41,104 nt of DNA. Origin: Chloroflexota bacterium (GTDB lineage: Bacteria; Chloroflexota; Anaerolineae; UBA2200). Under the pieces are notes generated by a model. That model saw only the letters and a list, made by a program, of their open reading frames with translations, was not told where the DNA came from and searched no databases. The translations under genes were made by a program, and so were the position numbers. This document shows positions 34,943-41,104 of the stretch, piece after piece. The stretch lies in assembly GCA_014360905.1 (NCBI GenBank), contig JACIWW010000026.1, positions 1 to 41,104 of the forward strand, written 5' to 3'. The stretch's first letter is position 1, and every line of letters begins with the position of its first letter.

Positions 34943-35596
34943 TTAGCCTGCTGGACGCCGGGAGACCCACTCTTCATTTACATCCACGTCGCGATCAAAG
35001 AGGAGGCGGCGAATGAGGACCTGGCGCCGTTCTGGCCCGGATGGCAGGGGTAGGCGGTTGGCTTCCAACCGTTTTATCACTGTAATCAACAGCATCCCAA
35101 TGGAAGTTAGGATTACCACTGTGGGTTGCCGGGTTATGTAGGTCAGCAACGGGAGTGTGAGGATACCGCAGAAAGCCACTAGTGCAGTGAGTTTGAGCAA
35201 TCGACCAGCGGCTAGAAACAAAAGCAGCCAGAGTACGCCCAGAGGGAAAACGACCAACATGACCCCCATGAAGGGACTGATCCCTCTGCCACCCTTAAAC
35301 TTCAGATACAAGGGCCAGTTGTGTCCAATGACCGCCGCTAAACCAGCAAGCAAGCCGACTGTCAGCGAGGACCCTAACCGCAGAACCAGCCAGGTAGCAA
35401 GAGCTCCCTTGGCTACATCGAGCAGACCAGCCACTACACCAGCTCCGAGCCCAACGTGGTAGATGACACCCGTGCCGCTCACTGTTCCACTGCCATACTC
35501 GCGGAGATCAATCCCCTTGAGCCATCGTCCAGCAAGGTAGGCAGTGGGGATTGAGCCCAGCAGGTAGCCAACAATAATCAATAGCACACTCTGCAT
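34943..35596 (-). CDS. plsY: Glycerol-3-phosphate acyltransferase PlsY
   Basis: A 217-residue integral membrane enzyme that acylates glycerol-3-phosphate from acyl-phosphate, the first step of phospholipid synthesis. Signatures are GYLLGSIPTAYLAGR, LREYGSGTVSGTGV, GALATWLVLRLG, AVIGHNWPLYLKFKGGRGI and the final membrane helices. The start is ATG at 35596, with GGAGG eight bases upstream; an earlier in-frame start at 35629 is less likely. The C-terminal part after the last helix is basic. It follows degV on the same strand by about 180 bases. Confidence 0.93.
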   Translation of the reverse strand: MQSVLLIIVGYLLGSIPTAYLAGRWLKGIDLREYGSGTVSGTGVIYHVGLGAGVVAGLLDVAKGALATWLVLRLGSSLTVGLLAGLAAVIGHNWPLYLKFKGGRGISPFMGVMLVVFPLGVLWLLLFLAAGRLLKLTALVAFCGILTLPLLTYITRQPTVVILTSIGMLLITVIKRLEANRLPLPSGPERRQVLIRRLLFDRDVDVNEEWVSRRPAG

Positions 35597-35779
35597 AGCG
35601 CTGTCCTCCATCCGTACTGATCCTCGCAAAGCCTCTTAGAGTGGGTTGGGTCATCTCGCTGTTGGTGTATATTCTTGCATTAGAGAGGGATGTCGGCCCC
35701 CTATCCTCATGATGACCTCTTATCAAATGACAGTTTAGCCACATTGCCTAGATAGGCGTTGCTTTCCTGCCTCACCTTG

Positions 35780-36643
35780 TCATGACGGCATGGCTTCTGT
35801 TTCACTCCACCAGGCCAGTCCAATCAGCCCCGGGCCGGTATGCGTACCCATCACAGGCGTGAACTCGGTGATGAACAATTCACGGCAGTTCAGGCGGGTA
35901 GCGAGTTCGTTCCGCAGGGCTTCCGCCTCCTCCGGTACATCGGCGTGCATGACAGCCGCATGGACTGGACGCTGACCAGCGTCGTTGCTGATGAGTTCTA
36001 GCAAGCAGGCTATAGCACGCCGGCGCGTGCGCGGCAATGCAACCAGACGCGCTTGTCCATTACCTACGCTGAGAATGGGACAAATCTTGAGCATGGACCC
36101 AGCCAAACTGGCGATACTGGGCACGTGACCGCCGCGATGCAGATAGTAAAGAGTTTCGAGGCTAGCATACACACGTGTCCTCTGAGCAATGTCGCGCGCC
36201 CTTTCCAGTACAGCAGGGGCATTAGCTCCACTTTCAGCCAACCGGGCAGCTTCCAAAGCGGCGAAGCCACAACCAAGGGCTGCGCTGCGGCAATCCAGCA
36301 CGTGGATTGGAGCGTCCACTAGTTTGCTGGCCACCTCAGCAGTTTGGTACACTGCGCTTAATTCGCTTGCTAGGTGGATTGAAACCACTTCCTCCGCTTG
36401 TTGCAAGGCTTGTGTATAGACGCGGAGAAAATCCCCTACCGACGGTGTAGCTGTCTTGGGCAGGTTGCCATTACTGCTCAGGCGTAAGTACCGATATACG
36501 TCAGTAGGCATGATGTCTACACCGTCATGATACTCGCGTCCATCCAGGTATATCAGAACCGGCACGATAAAGATACGATATTTCTCGACGAGTTCACGGG
36601 GCAGATTAGCTGCTGAATCAGTAACAATCGCTATTTTGCGCAT
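35780..36643 (-). CDS. DegV family fatty-acid-binding protein
   Basis: A 287-residue DegV/FakB-type protein: KIAIVTDSAANLP at the start, PVLIYLDGREYHDGVDI, PKTATPSVGDFLRVY, SELSAVYQTAEVA, and a C-terminal PVMGTHTGPGLIGLAWW. FakB proteins present fatty acids to the kinase FakA, so a role in lipid metabolism beside plsY is plausible. No fakA is in the window. Start ATG at 36643 has GAGGTG four bases upstream and fits the family. It is divergent from the alpha/beta hydrolase. Confidence 0.88.
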   Translation of the reverse strand: MRKIAIVTDSAANLPRELVEKYRIFIVPVLIYLDGREYHDGVDIMPTDVYRYLRLSSNGNLPKTATPSVGDFLRVYTQALQQAEEVVSIHLASELSAVYQTAEVASKLVDAPIHVLDCRSAALGCGFAALEAARLAESGANAPAVLERARDIAQRTRVYASLETLYYLHRGGHVPSIASLAGSMLKICPILSVGNGQARLVALPRTRRRAIACLLELISNDAGQRPVHAAVMHADVPEEAEALRNELATRLNCRELFITEFTPVMGTHTGPGLIGLAWWSETEAMPS

Positions 36644-36953
36644 TTGGCACCTCACCATGAAGTTCTATCCATTGATTCTGAGTGAGTGACAACCATGAGC
36701 GTAACAATGTTTCTACCCCAAGTGTAACACAGCAAGGTAAATAGAACAGCAAATAGTGGCTAAAAAGTGGTTAAAAACTAAAGGAACAAATTGGAAAAAG
36801 CGTTGTATAGCTAGCACGATTTTCCTTTTTGGTCATCATGTGTGGTATAATAATCTATACTATGTGGCTACAAGACAATATTCCAGTACGGGTTACTCTT
36901 TGTGGACTGATAAAAACATGCGTGACCCAAATAAGCAACACAAAGGATACTCC
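36644..36953. other. 310-base divergent intergenic region
   Basis: This lies between degV (-) and the alpha/beta hydrolase (+). It is A/T-rich, with repeated AAATAG, GGCTAAAAAGTGGTTAAAAA and similar tracts. It holds the hydrolase promoter at 36843-36851. A clear degV promoter was not found; TACACT on the minus strand is the best weak candidate. Confidence 0.5.
36843..36851 (+). promoter_or_regulatory. Extended -10 promoter of the alpha/beta hydrolase
   Basis: TGG-TATAAT fits an extended -10 element, with TATAAT at 36846-36851. No good -35 is seen at the right distance. Transcription near 36858 leaves about 95 bases of leader before the ATG at 36954, and excludes the upstream part of the open frame. 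Confidence 0.55.
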
Positions 36954-37862
36954 ATGTCCCTAAGCATTCTTGGGGCATTAACCGCACTGCTGACCAGTAG
37001 CGTTTTGTTAGCAGTGGTCTTTCCTGTGATTGCAGAAGGTTGGGCGACGCGCCCGCCGTTTCCACCGACCTCTAGCTTAAATCCGCTCACGGCCTTTGGG
37101 TTGACTTACTATGAAGTGGCTTTCCAGGCAGCCGATGGATTGACTTTGCGCGGTTGGTTGACCCCCGCCAAGTCGCGCGATGCGCCGGCAATCATATATG
37201 CTCATGGGGCAGGGCAGGATCAACGATCGGGGCTTTCACTTGTACCGGCTCTGCATCAGGCAGGTTATACGGTGTTGCTGTTTAGCTACCGCGGCCATGG
37301 TCATAGCGACAGTGATGGATGTGGCATCACGTACGGCTATCGGGAAAGCCAGGATATAGACAGCGCGGCGCGTTTCCTGCGTCAGACAAAACAAGTATGT
37401 CAGATTGGAGTGATTGGATACTCGATTGGTGCGAGCAGTGCGCTGTTGAGTGCAGCCCGCAATTTTGACATCCAGGCTGTAGTTGCGGTGGCGCCATTTG
37501 CCAGCCCCTTGGACGTGTGGGCAGCCAATCGGCCGTCGTTTCTGCCCCACTTTGTGCTGGATTGGATACGCAGAGTAGTGGAATGGCACAAGGACATCTC
37601 CTTGGCTGCGATAGACCTGACGCAGCTCATCTCCCATATCGCGCCACGTCCGCTCTTGTTGGTTCATGGCAGCAGCGATGAACGCATTCCACTTGCGCAA
37701 GTAAAGCGGTTATTTGCCGCCGCTGGTCAGCCCAAGACCTTGTGGCTTATCGAGGGCGAAACACACGGCTCCATTCGTTCTCACGGCTTGGAGGCGAACA
37801 TCGCGGAGATCATCCACTTCTTCGATGAGGCATTCTCTCTAGAGAGTGTTCGAGGTGGGTGA
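36954..37862 (+). CDS. Alpha/beta hydrolase with N-terminal membrane helix
   Basis: A 302-residue hydrolase. The first 30 residues form a membrane helix or signal anchor (LSILGALTALLTSSVLLAVV). The alpha/beta fold has AIIYAHGAGQDQRSG (oxyanion region), GVIGYSIGASSA (nucleophile elbow GYSIG), HGSSDERIP with the likely Asp, and ETHGS with the likely His. It resembles the YqkD/FrsA-like hydrolases of the AB-hydrolase superfamily; substrate is unknown. The frame is open upstream to 36756, but AAGGA lies about 8 bases before ATG 36954 and the extended -10 promoter supports this start. Confidence 0.8.
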   Translation: MSLSILGALTALLTSSVLLAVVFPVIAEGWATRPPFPPTSSLNPLTAFGLTYYEVAFQAADGLTLRGWLTPAKSRDAPAIIYAHGAGQDQRSGLSLVPALHQAGYTVLLFSYRGHGHSDSDGCGITYGYRESQDIDSAARFLRQTKQVCQIGVIGYSIGASSALLSAARNFDIQAVVAVAPFASPLDVWAANRPSFLPHFVLDWIRRVVEWHKDISLAAIDLTQLISHIAPRPLLLVHGSSDERIPLAQVKRLFAAAGQPKTLWLIEGETHGSIRSHGLEANIAEIIHFFDEAFSLESVRGG

Positions 37863-37931
37863 TGCCAGTCTCCAAACGATGCCGTTAGGTGCTGCAAATG
37901 TTAGGGAGGTAGGTTACGGAGAACTTTCGCC

Positions 37932-38624
37932 CTAGCGCTGAGGAGCACGAAAGCTATAACCAAAGCCGTATTCGGTGCGAATGTACTGAGGATGCTGGGG
38001 ATCAAGCTCGATCTTGTTGCGCAATCGACTGATGTAGACTTTCAGATAATTGATTTCATCGGTATATTCATGACCCCAGACGCGGGCTAGCAGCGCCTCG
38101 TGGCTGAGGGGCCGGCCAGCATTGCGAACCAGGTGATATAGTAGCCGGTATTCCGTATTGGTTAATTCCACTGGTTTGCCCCTTACTGTCAATTGCCTTG
38201 TATCGAAATCTAAGTGTACATCGCCGCACACAAAGGGTTCCTCATGCGTTAATGGCAATCCTTCTGCCCGGCGCAGGACGGCACGGGCACGAGCCACCAG
38301 TTCCAGGGCGCCAAAGGGTTTCGCTACGTAATCATCAGCCCCTAGCTCCAAAGCAGTGACTTTGCTCACCTCATCATCGCGTACCGTTAACATAATCACT
38401 GGCACATTGGAGAAACGGCGGATTTCTTTGAGCACAGTGAAGCCGTCCATGTCAGGCAGCCCGACATCCAGGAGCACCAGGTTAGGTTTCTCGTGCTCGA
38501 TGAGGTCGAGGGCTTCTTCTCCGCCGCTCGCGTTCAGGATCTCCCAACCTGGCTCCTGGGCACGGAAAGTTGCGCGCACAACCTGTACTACGCCTGGCTC
38601 CTCATCCACGATCAGCAGTTTCAT
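37932..38624 (-). CDS. OmpR-family response regulator
   Basis: A 230-residue response regulator. The receiver domain has phospho-acceptor D53 (VLLDVGLPDMDG), the Thr in VIMLTVR and the Lys in VAKPF. The DNA-binding domain is winged-helix (VELTNTEYRLLYHLVRNAG, RVWGHEYTDEINYLKVYISR, RTEYGFGYSF), closest in feel to KdpE/MtrA-type regulators. The start is ATG 38624, since the receiver begins MKLLIVDEEPG. It overlaps the upstream kinase gene by 23 bases. Targets are unknown. Confidence 0.92.
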   Translation of the reverse strand: MKLLIVDEEPGVVQVVRATFRAQEPGWEILNASGGEEALDLIEHEKPNLVLLDVGLPDMDGFTVLKEIRRFSNVPVIMLTVRDDEVSKVTALELGADDYVAKPFGALELVARARAVLRRAEGLPLTHEEPFVCGDVHLDFDTRQLTVRGKPVELTNTEYRLLYHLVRNAGRPLSHEALLARVWGHEYTDEINYLKVYISRLRNKIELDPQHPQYIRTEYGFGYSFRAPQR

Positions 38625-39888
38625 CCTTCTTAACCTCCAAAGGAATGGTAAAGGCGAACGTGCTGCCTTGTCCAGGCGTGCTCTCCACAGTAATATGCCC
38701 TCCGTGCAGCTCAACCAATTGCTTGGCGAGATAGAGACCTAGCCCGATGCCAGAGGATGCCCTCCGCCCTGTGTAAAACTTGGTAAACAAGCGCTCTCGC
38801 TCCTCAGGTGCGATGCCAGGCCCGTTGTCGCTTACTGTCACGGCCAGTATCTTTTCATTAGGAATGTGCCGTAACGTCAAGCGAATGTGTCCGCCAGTGG
38901 GTGTGAATTTGATCGCATTAGAAAGCAAATTAGCAGCTACCTGCTCGATTCGCTCCCGGTCTATCCAAGCGCGAGGCAGCCCTTCAGGCAGGTCCAGCTC
39001 CAGAGATTGCCCTTTGCTCCTTTGCAGTGGTTCCAGCGCTGCTGCCGCTCGGCGTAACAATACTGCCAGATCGGTTGGCTGACGGGTGAGCTCCAATTGC
39101 CCCGCTTCTAGGCGTATCATCTGCAGTAAATCCGTCACCAGTTTTTCCAACCGTGCGGTATGATCGGCAATCGTCTGTAGGAGCGCACACTCATTCTCAT
39201 CGGTTTCGTGCGCTTTGCTGGCCTGAAGCAATTCAATCGAGGTCTTGATGCAGGTCAACGGCGTGCGCAGTTCATGCGATATGGCAGAAATGAAACTGGA
39301 TTGTGCTTCTAACAATGCTCGCTCTCGAGCAGTAGCCTGGTGTTCGACTCGCAGTTGCTCTAATAGCAGCGAGGAGATAAAGGCAATCAGCAAAAGCAGG
39401 ATGAGCTTGGTGCCGAAAATATCCAGGGCCTGGGGTGCATTCAATCCGGCAGGATTGAGCAGACACGCGGCAACATAAAGGAAGCCGACCAGGTTCGCCA
39501 GCAACATGCTGCCGACTATGCTAAAACGAAACGCTGCGTTCAGCAAAACAAAGATGTAGAGGACAAAGAAGGCGCTATGGTAGCCGCCATTAAGGTATAT
39601 AGCCAGTGTAGCCATTAGACCATCCAGCGCCATTACATTGAATGGCTGTCTCAGCCAGGGCAGCAAGCGGCCAATAAGCAGAATAGCCAGGTTATAGATT
39701 ACCAGTATTCCGGCTAAGGGCAAAGAAGGGACAAACACGCCTTGTTTGGAACGGTCAATGAACGATAGCCCCACCGCTAATACTAGCATCGCCCAGCGTA
39801 GGGCCAGCAACGCGCGATCCATCGCAGTTATTGGCCAAACCGCCACTTTACGCTCATCCCTTAGAGGGGAAACAGAATGAGCAGACAT
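38602..39888 (-). CDS. Sensor histidine kinase
   Basis: A 428-residue membrane kinase. There are about six transmembrane helices between residues 25 and 177, with no large periplasmic sensor, then a HisKA domain with phospho-acceptor H205 (SAISHELRTPLT), and the ATPase domain with N-box NLLSNAIKFTP, G1 DNGPGIAPEE, F-box LFTKFYTGR and G2 GIGLGLYLAKQL. The sensed signal is likely membrane-related but unknown. GGAGG lies about 9 bases before the ATG. The stop lies inside the start of the response regulator gene. Confidence 0.92.
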   Translation of the reverse strand: MSAHSVSPLRDERKVAVWPITAMDRALLALRWAMLVLAVGLSFIDRSKQGVFVPSLPLAGILVIYNLAILLIGRLLPWLRQPFNVMALDGLMATLAIYLNGGYHSAFFVLYIFVLLNAAFRFSIVGSMLLANLVGFLYVAACLLNPAGLNAPQALDIFGTKLILLLLIAFISSLLLEQLRVEHQATARERALLEAQSSFISAISHELRTPLTCIKTSIELLQASKAHETDENECALLQTIADHTARLEKLVTDLLQMIRLEAGQLELTRQPTDLAVLLRRAAAALEPLQRSKGQSLELDLPEGLPRAWIDRERIEQVAANLLSNAIKFTPTGGHIRLTLRHIPNEKILAVTVSDNGPGIAPEERERLFTKFYTGRRASSGIGLGLYLAKQLVELHGGHITVESTPGQGSTFAFTIPLEVKKDETADRG

Positions 39889-39912
39889 GATCTAGATCCT
39901 CCTTACAGACTA

Positions 39913-39941
39913 ATTATAGGATGCGCAGCCATATGTGCAAA
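39913..39941 (-). promoter_or_regulatory. Promoter of the two-component system
   Basis: On the minus strand TTTGCA (39936-39941), a 17-base spacer and TATAAT (39913-39918) form a good promoter, with four and six of six matches. Initiation near 39906 leaves a leader of about 18 bases. Confidence 0.6.
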
Positions 39942-40176
39942 CCTGGTAGGCTAGGCATTCAGGTGGTTATATTGCTCGCTACTGGGAAATGGGGGAAGGA
40001 GCGTCCCACGACATTGCTTGCGCGGCCCATACCTTCTATCACGCGGCTAGTGTGCAGCATGGCATCTGGCAAGGTTTGGCTAATGCTGAGATTGCATGCC
40101 CCTCATTTTGCCACAGGCCCAGCCGCTTGCCATCCTTTCAAACTCAAGCGCAATATTTGCAAGCACATTGGCCAAT

Positions 40177-40205
40177 TTGACACAGAACAAATGTTCGTGT
40201 ATAAT
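40177..40205 (+). promoter_or_regulatory. Consensus promoter of lexA
   Basis: TTGACA (40177-40182), a 17-base spacer and TATAAT (40200-40205) match all twelve consensus positions. An SOS box fills most of the spacer. Transcription would begin near 40212, about 37 bases before the ATG. Confidence 0.9.
40185..40196. promoter_or_regulatory. SOS box, GAACAAATGTTC
   Basis: The site matches the Gram-positive-type LexA box GAACRNRYGTTC at every position and lies between the -35 and -10 of lexA. This implies autorepression by LexA. Confidence 0.9.
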
Positions 40206-40248
40206 AAGGGTGTCTAAAGCAAGTTGTGCAGTCTGGAAAGGGGGGCAA

Positions 40249-40902
40249 ATGGACCTATCGCCTAGGCAGAAAAATATTTTGGATTTTATCAGGAAGTTTG
40301 TGCAGGAGAACGGCTATCCACCAACGATTCGGGAGATCGGCCGAGCGGCAAACATTTCCTCCACCTCTGTTGTCAACTATAACCTCAATATTCTGCAAGC
40401 CAAAGGCTATATCCAGCGCGATCGAGAGATCTCACGTGGTGTGAAGCTGGTGGGAAGAAGCACGCTAGAGCAAGAACTCGTGTTCGACCAGGACATTGTC
40501 AGAGTGCCGGTGCTCGGACGCATTGTGGCAAGCGAACCAGTGCCGATTCCCGATGAGACCTTTTCTCCCCTGGATGTAGATGAAAGCATTGCCTTGACTC
40601 GTGACATTGTGCAAGAGCAAGGGCCTATTTATGCCCTGCAAGTCAAGGGAGATTCCATGATTGACGCCCTCATCTACGATGGGGATATCGTGATCATGAA
40701 AGCTCAGAAGGAAGCCCAGAACGGTGACCTCGTGGCGGCCTGGTTGAAAACAGAAAAGGAAACAACCCTCAAACGATTCTACTGGGAAAGCAAAAATCGC
40801 GTGCGCTTGCAGCCGGCGAATCCAAACCTCGACCCCATCTACGTTCACCCTGCTAACCTGGAGATACAGGGCAAGGTGATCGCTGTCATCCGCCAAGTCT
40901 AA
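40249..40902 (+). CDS. lexA: LexA repressor with Ala-Ser scissile bond
   Basis: This 217-residue SOS repressor has a winged-helix N-terminus (YPPTIREIGRAANISSTSVV, then LQAKGYIQRD) and an S24 self-cleavage domain. The catalytic dyad is S136 (VKGDSMIDALI) and K175 (TTLKRFY). The cleavage loop reads VLGRIVASEPVP, so the usual Ala-Gly bond is Ala94-Ser95 here. The start at 40249 has AAGGGGGG just upstream and the family opening LSPRQKNILDFI. It is regulated by the SOS box in its own promoter. Confidence 0.95.
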   Translation: MDLSPRQKNILDFIRKFVQENGYPPTIREIGRAANISSTSVVNYNLNILQAKGYIQRDREISRGVKLVGRSTLEQELVFDQDIVRVPVLGRIVASEPVPIPDETFSPLDVDESIALTRDIVQEQGPIYALQVKGDSMIDALIYDGDIVIMKAQKEAQNGDLVAAWLKTEKETTLKRFYWESKNRVRLQPANPNLDPIYVHPANLEIQGKVIAVIRQV

Positions 40903-40953
40903 GTCCATATAGCATTTGTAGAGGTAAAGGAAATCTTTTTGGGCTTCTTAATA

Positions 40954-40965
40954 GAACATTTGTTC
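40954..40965. promoter_or_regulatory. Second SOS-like box, GAACATTTGTTC
   Basis: Eleven of twelve positions match the LexA box; the deviation is T at the third base of the centre. It lies 52 bases after lexA and ends 16 bases before the next start codon. No good promoter was recognised around it, so it may control an internal promoter that I cannot define. Confidence 0.6.
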
Positions 40966-40981
40966 TAATAGGAGGTGTAGC

Positions 40982-41104
40982 ATGGAGCGCAAGTTGCTGG
41001 AGTTTCAAGCCAATCAAATCGAACTGGTCCTCGCCAGCCATCGCATCCCCTCGCGCGTCGTGGGCGGCACCGTCACCCCACACACGATCCGCTTCCAACT
41101 GGCC
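40982..41104 (+). CDS. FtsK/SpoIIIE-type DNA translocase, N-terminal part (cut by window edge)
   Basis: The visible 41 residues begin MERKLLEFQANQIELVLASH and continue with RIPSRVVGGTVTPHTIRFQL. This resembles the segment just ahead of the motor domain of FtsK-like translocases in Chloroflexota, which moves DNA to the division site. AGGAGG lies about 7 bases upstream of the ATG. The protein would be a soluble form lacking the membrane N-terminus, but that cannot be checked in the window. An SOS-like box just upstream links it to lexA. Confidence 0.6.
   Translation, partial: MERKLLEFQANQIELVLASHRIPSRVVGGTVTPHTIRFQLA

Larger units (their letters stand above)
39889..40248. other. 360-base divergent regulatory region
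   Basis: Between the histidine kinase (-) and lexA (+). It holds the promoters of both genes and the lexA SOS box. The remainder, about 39945-40170, has no signal that I can support; the open frames crossing it have no family features. Confidence 0.6.

Noticed and set aside
1-41104. CRISPR array or intact insertion sequence
   Set aside because: No regularly spaced repeats, cas genes, transposase with catalytic motifs or terminal inverted repeats were found.

Overview
The window reads as the chromosome of an anaerobic, probably thermotolerant Chloroflexota bacterium, most likely an Anaerolineae relative. The pointers are indirect. Protein families include a membrane-anchored baseplate-J-like protein beside ruvX/alaS, CapA lipoproteins with Thr/Pro linkers, DUF4416, and a tungsten aldehyde oxidoreductase with folate C1 enzymes. 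An archaeal-type mevalonate cassette lies beside clearly bacterial clp/alaS/lexA genes. Base composition is moderate to slightly GC-rich. No rRNA, CRISPR array or intact insertion sequence was seen.

Layout. At 1-49 is the start of a minus-strand gene cut by the edge. Positions 250-4665 (+) hold a four-cluster ferredoxin and a tungsten AOR, then a CapA-type lipoprotein. Positions 4714-9822 (-) are a run of agmatine deiminase, AIM24-like protein, FchA, a FecR-domain protein, acylphosphatase and a PflX-like radical SAM enzyme. Positions 9891-12256 (-) carry a DEDD exonuclease that appears to start at ATT, a GNAT and an ATP-grasp ligase. DUF4416 (+, 12461-12997) has a near-consensus promoter. Positions 13040-16723 (-) are metF, metV and a large GltD/ferredoxin/MvhD fusion, which look like one methylene-THF reductase complex. 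Positions 16983-26127 (-) are a housekeeping block, transcribed tig-clpP-clpX-alaS-baseplateJ-like-ruvX-mltG, preceded by tRNA-Leu and tRNA-Gly. Positions 26634-30702 (+) are accessory genes: a nucleotidyltransferase-like protein, a small membrane protein, a beta-helix lipoprotein, a zinc-ribbon membrane protein and a pyrimidine-dimer glycosylase. Positions 30699-34679 (-) are the upper mevalonate cassette (HMG-CoA reductase, HMG-CoA synthase, thiolase, DUF35). Then come plsY and degV (-), an alpha/beta hydrolase (+), a two-component system (-), SOS-regulated lexA (+) and the start of an FtsK-like gene.

How the genes fit together. FchA, MetF, MetV and the fused flavoprotein supply steps of the methyl branch of the reductive acetyl-CoA (folate) pathway. 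AOR and its ferredoxin interconvert aldehydes and acids with low-potential electrons, so the metabolic picture is ferredoxin- and folate-based and anaerobic. The thiolase/DUF35/HMG-CoA synthase/HMG-CoA reductase cassette would make mevalonate from acetyl-CoA.

The most interesting points are these: the GltD-MvhD fusion with MetFV; a thiolase whose nucleophilic cysteine position is Asp; a ClpP with Asn at the catalytic Asp position; a LexA with an Ala-Ser rather than Ala-Gly cleavage bond under a clear SOS box; the probable ATT start; and overlapping palindromes over the mevalonate promoter. Product calls come from reading translations and recalled family motifs. No database search was run.
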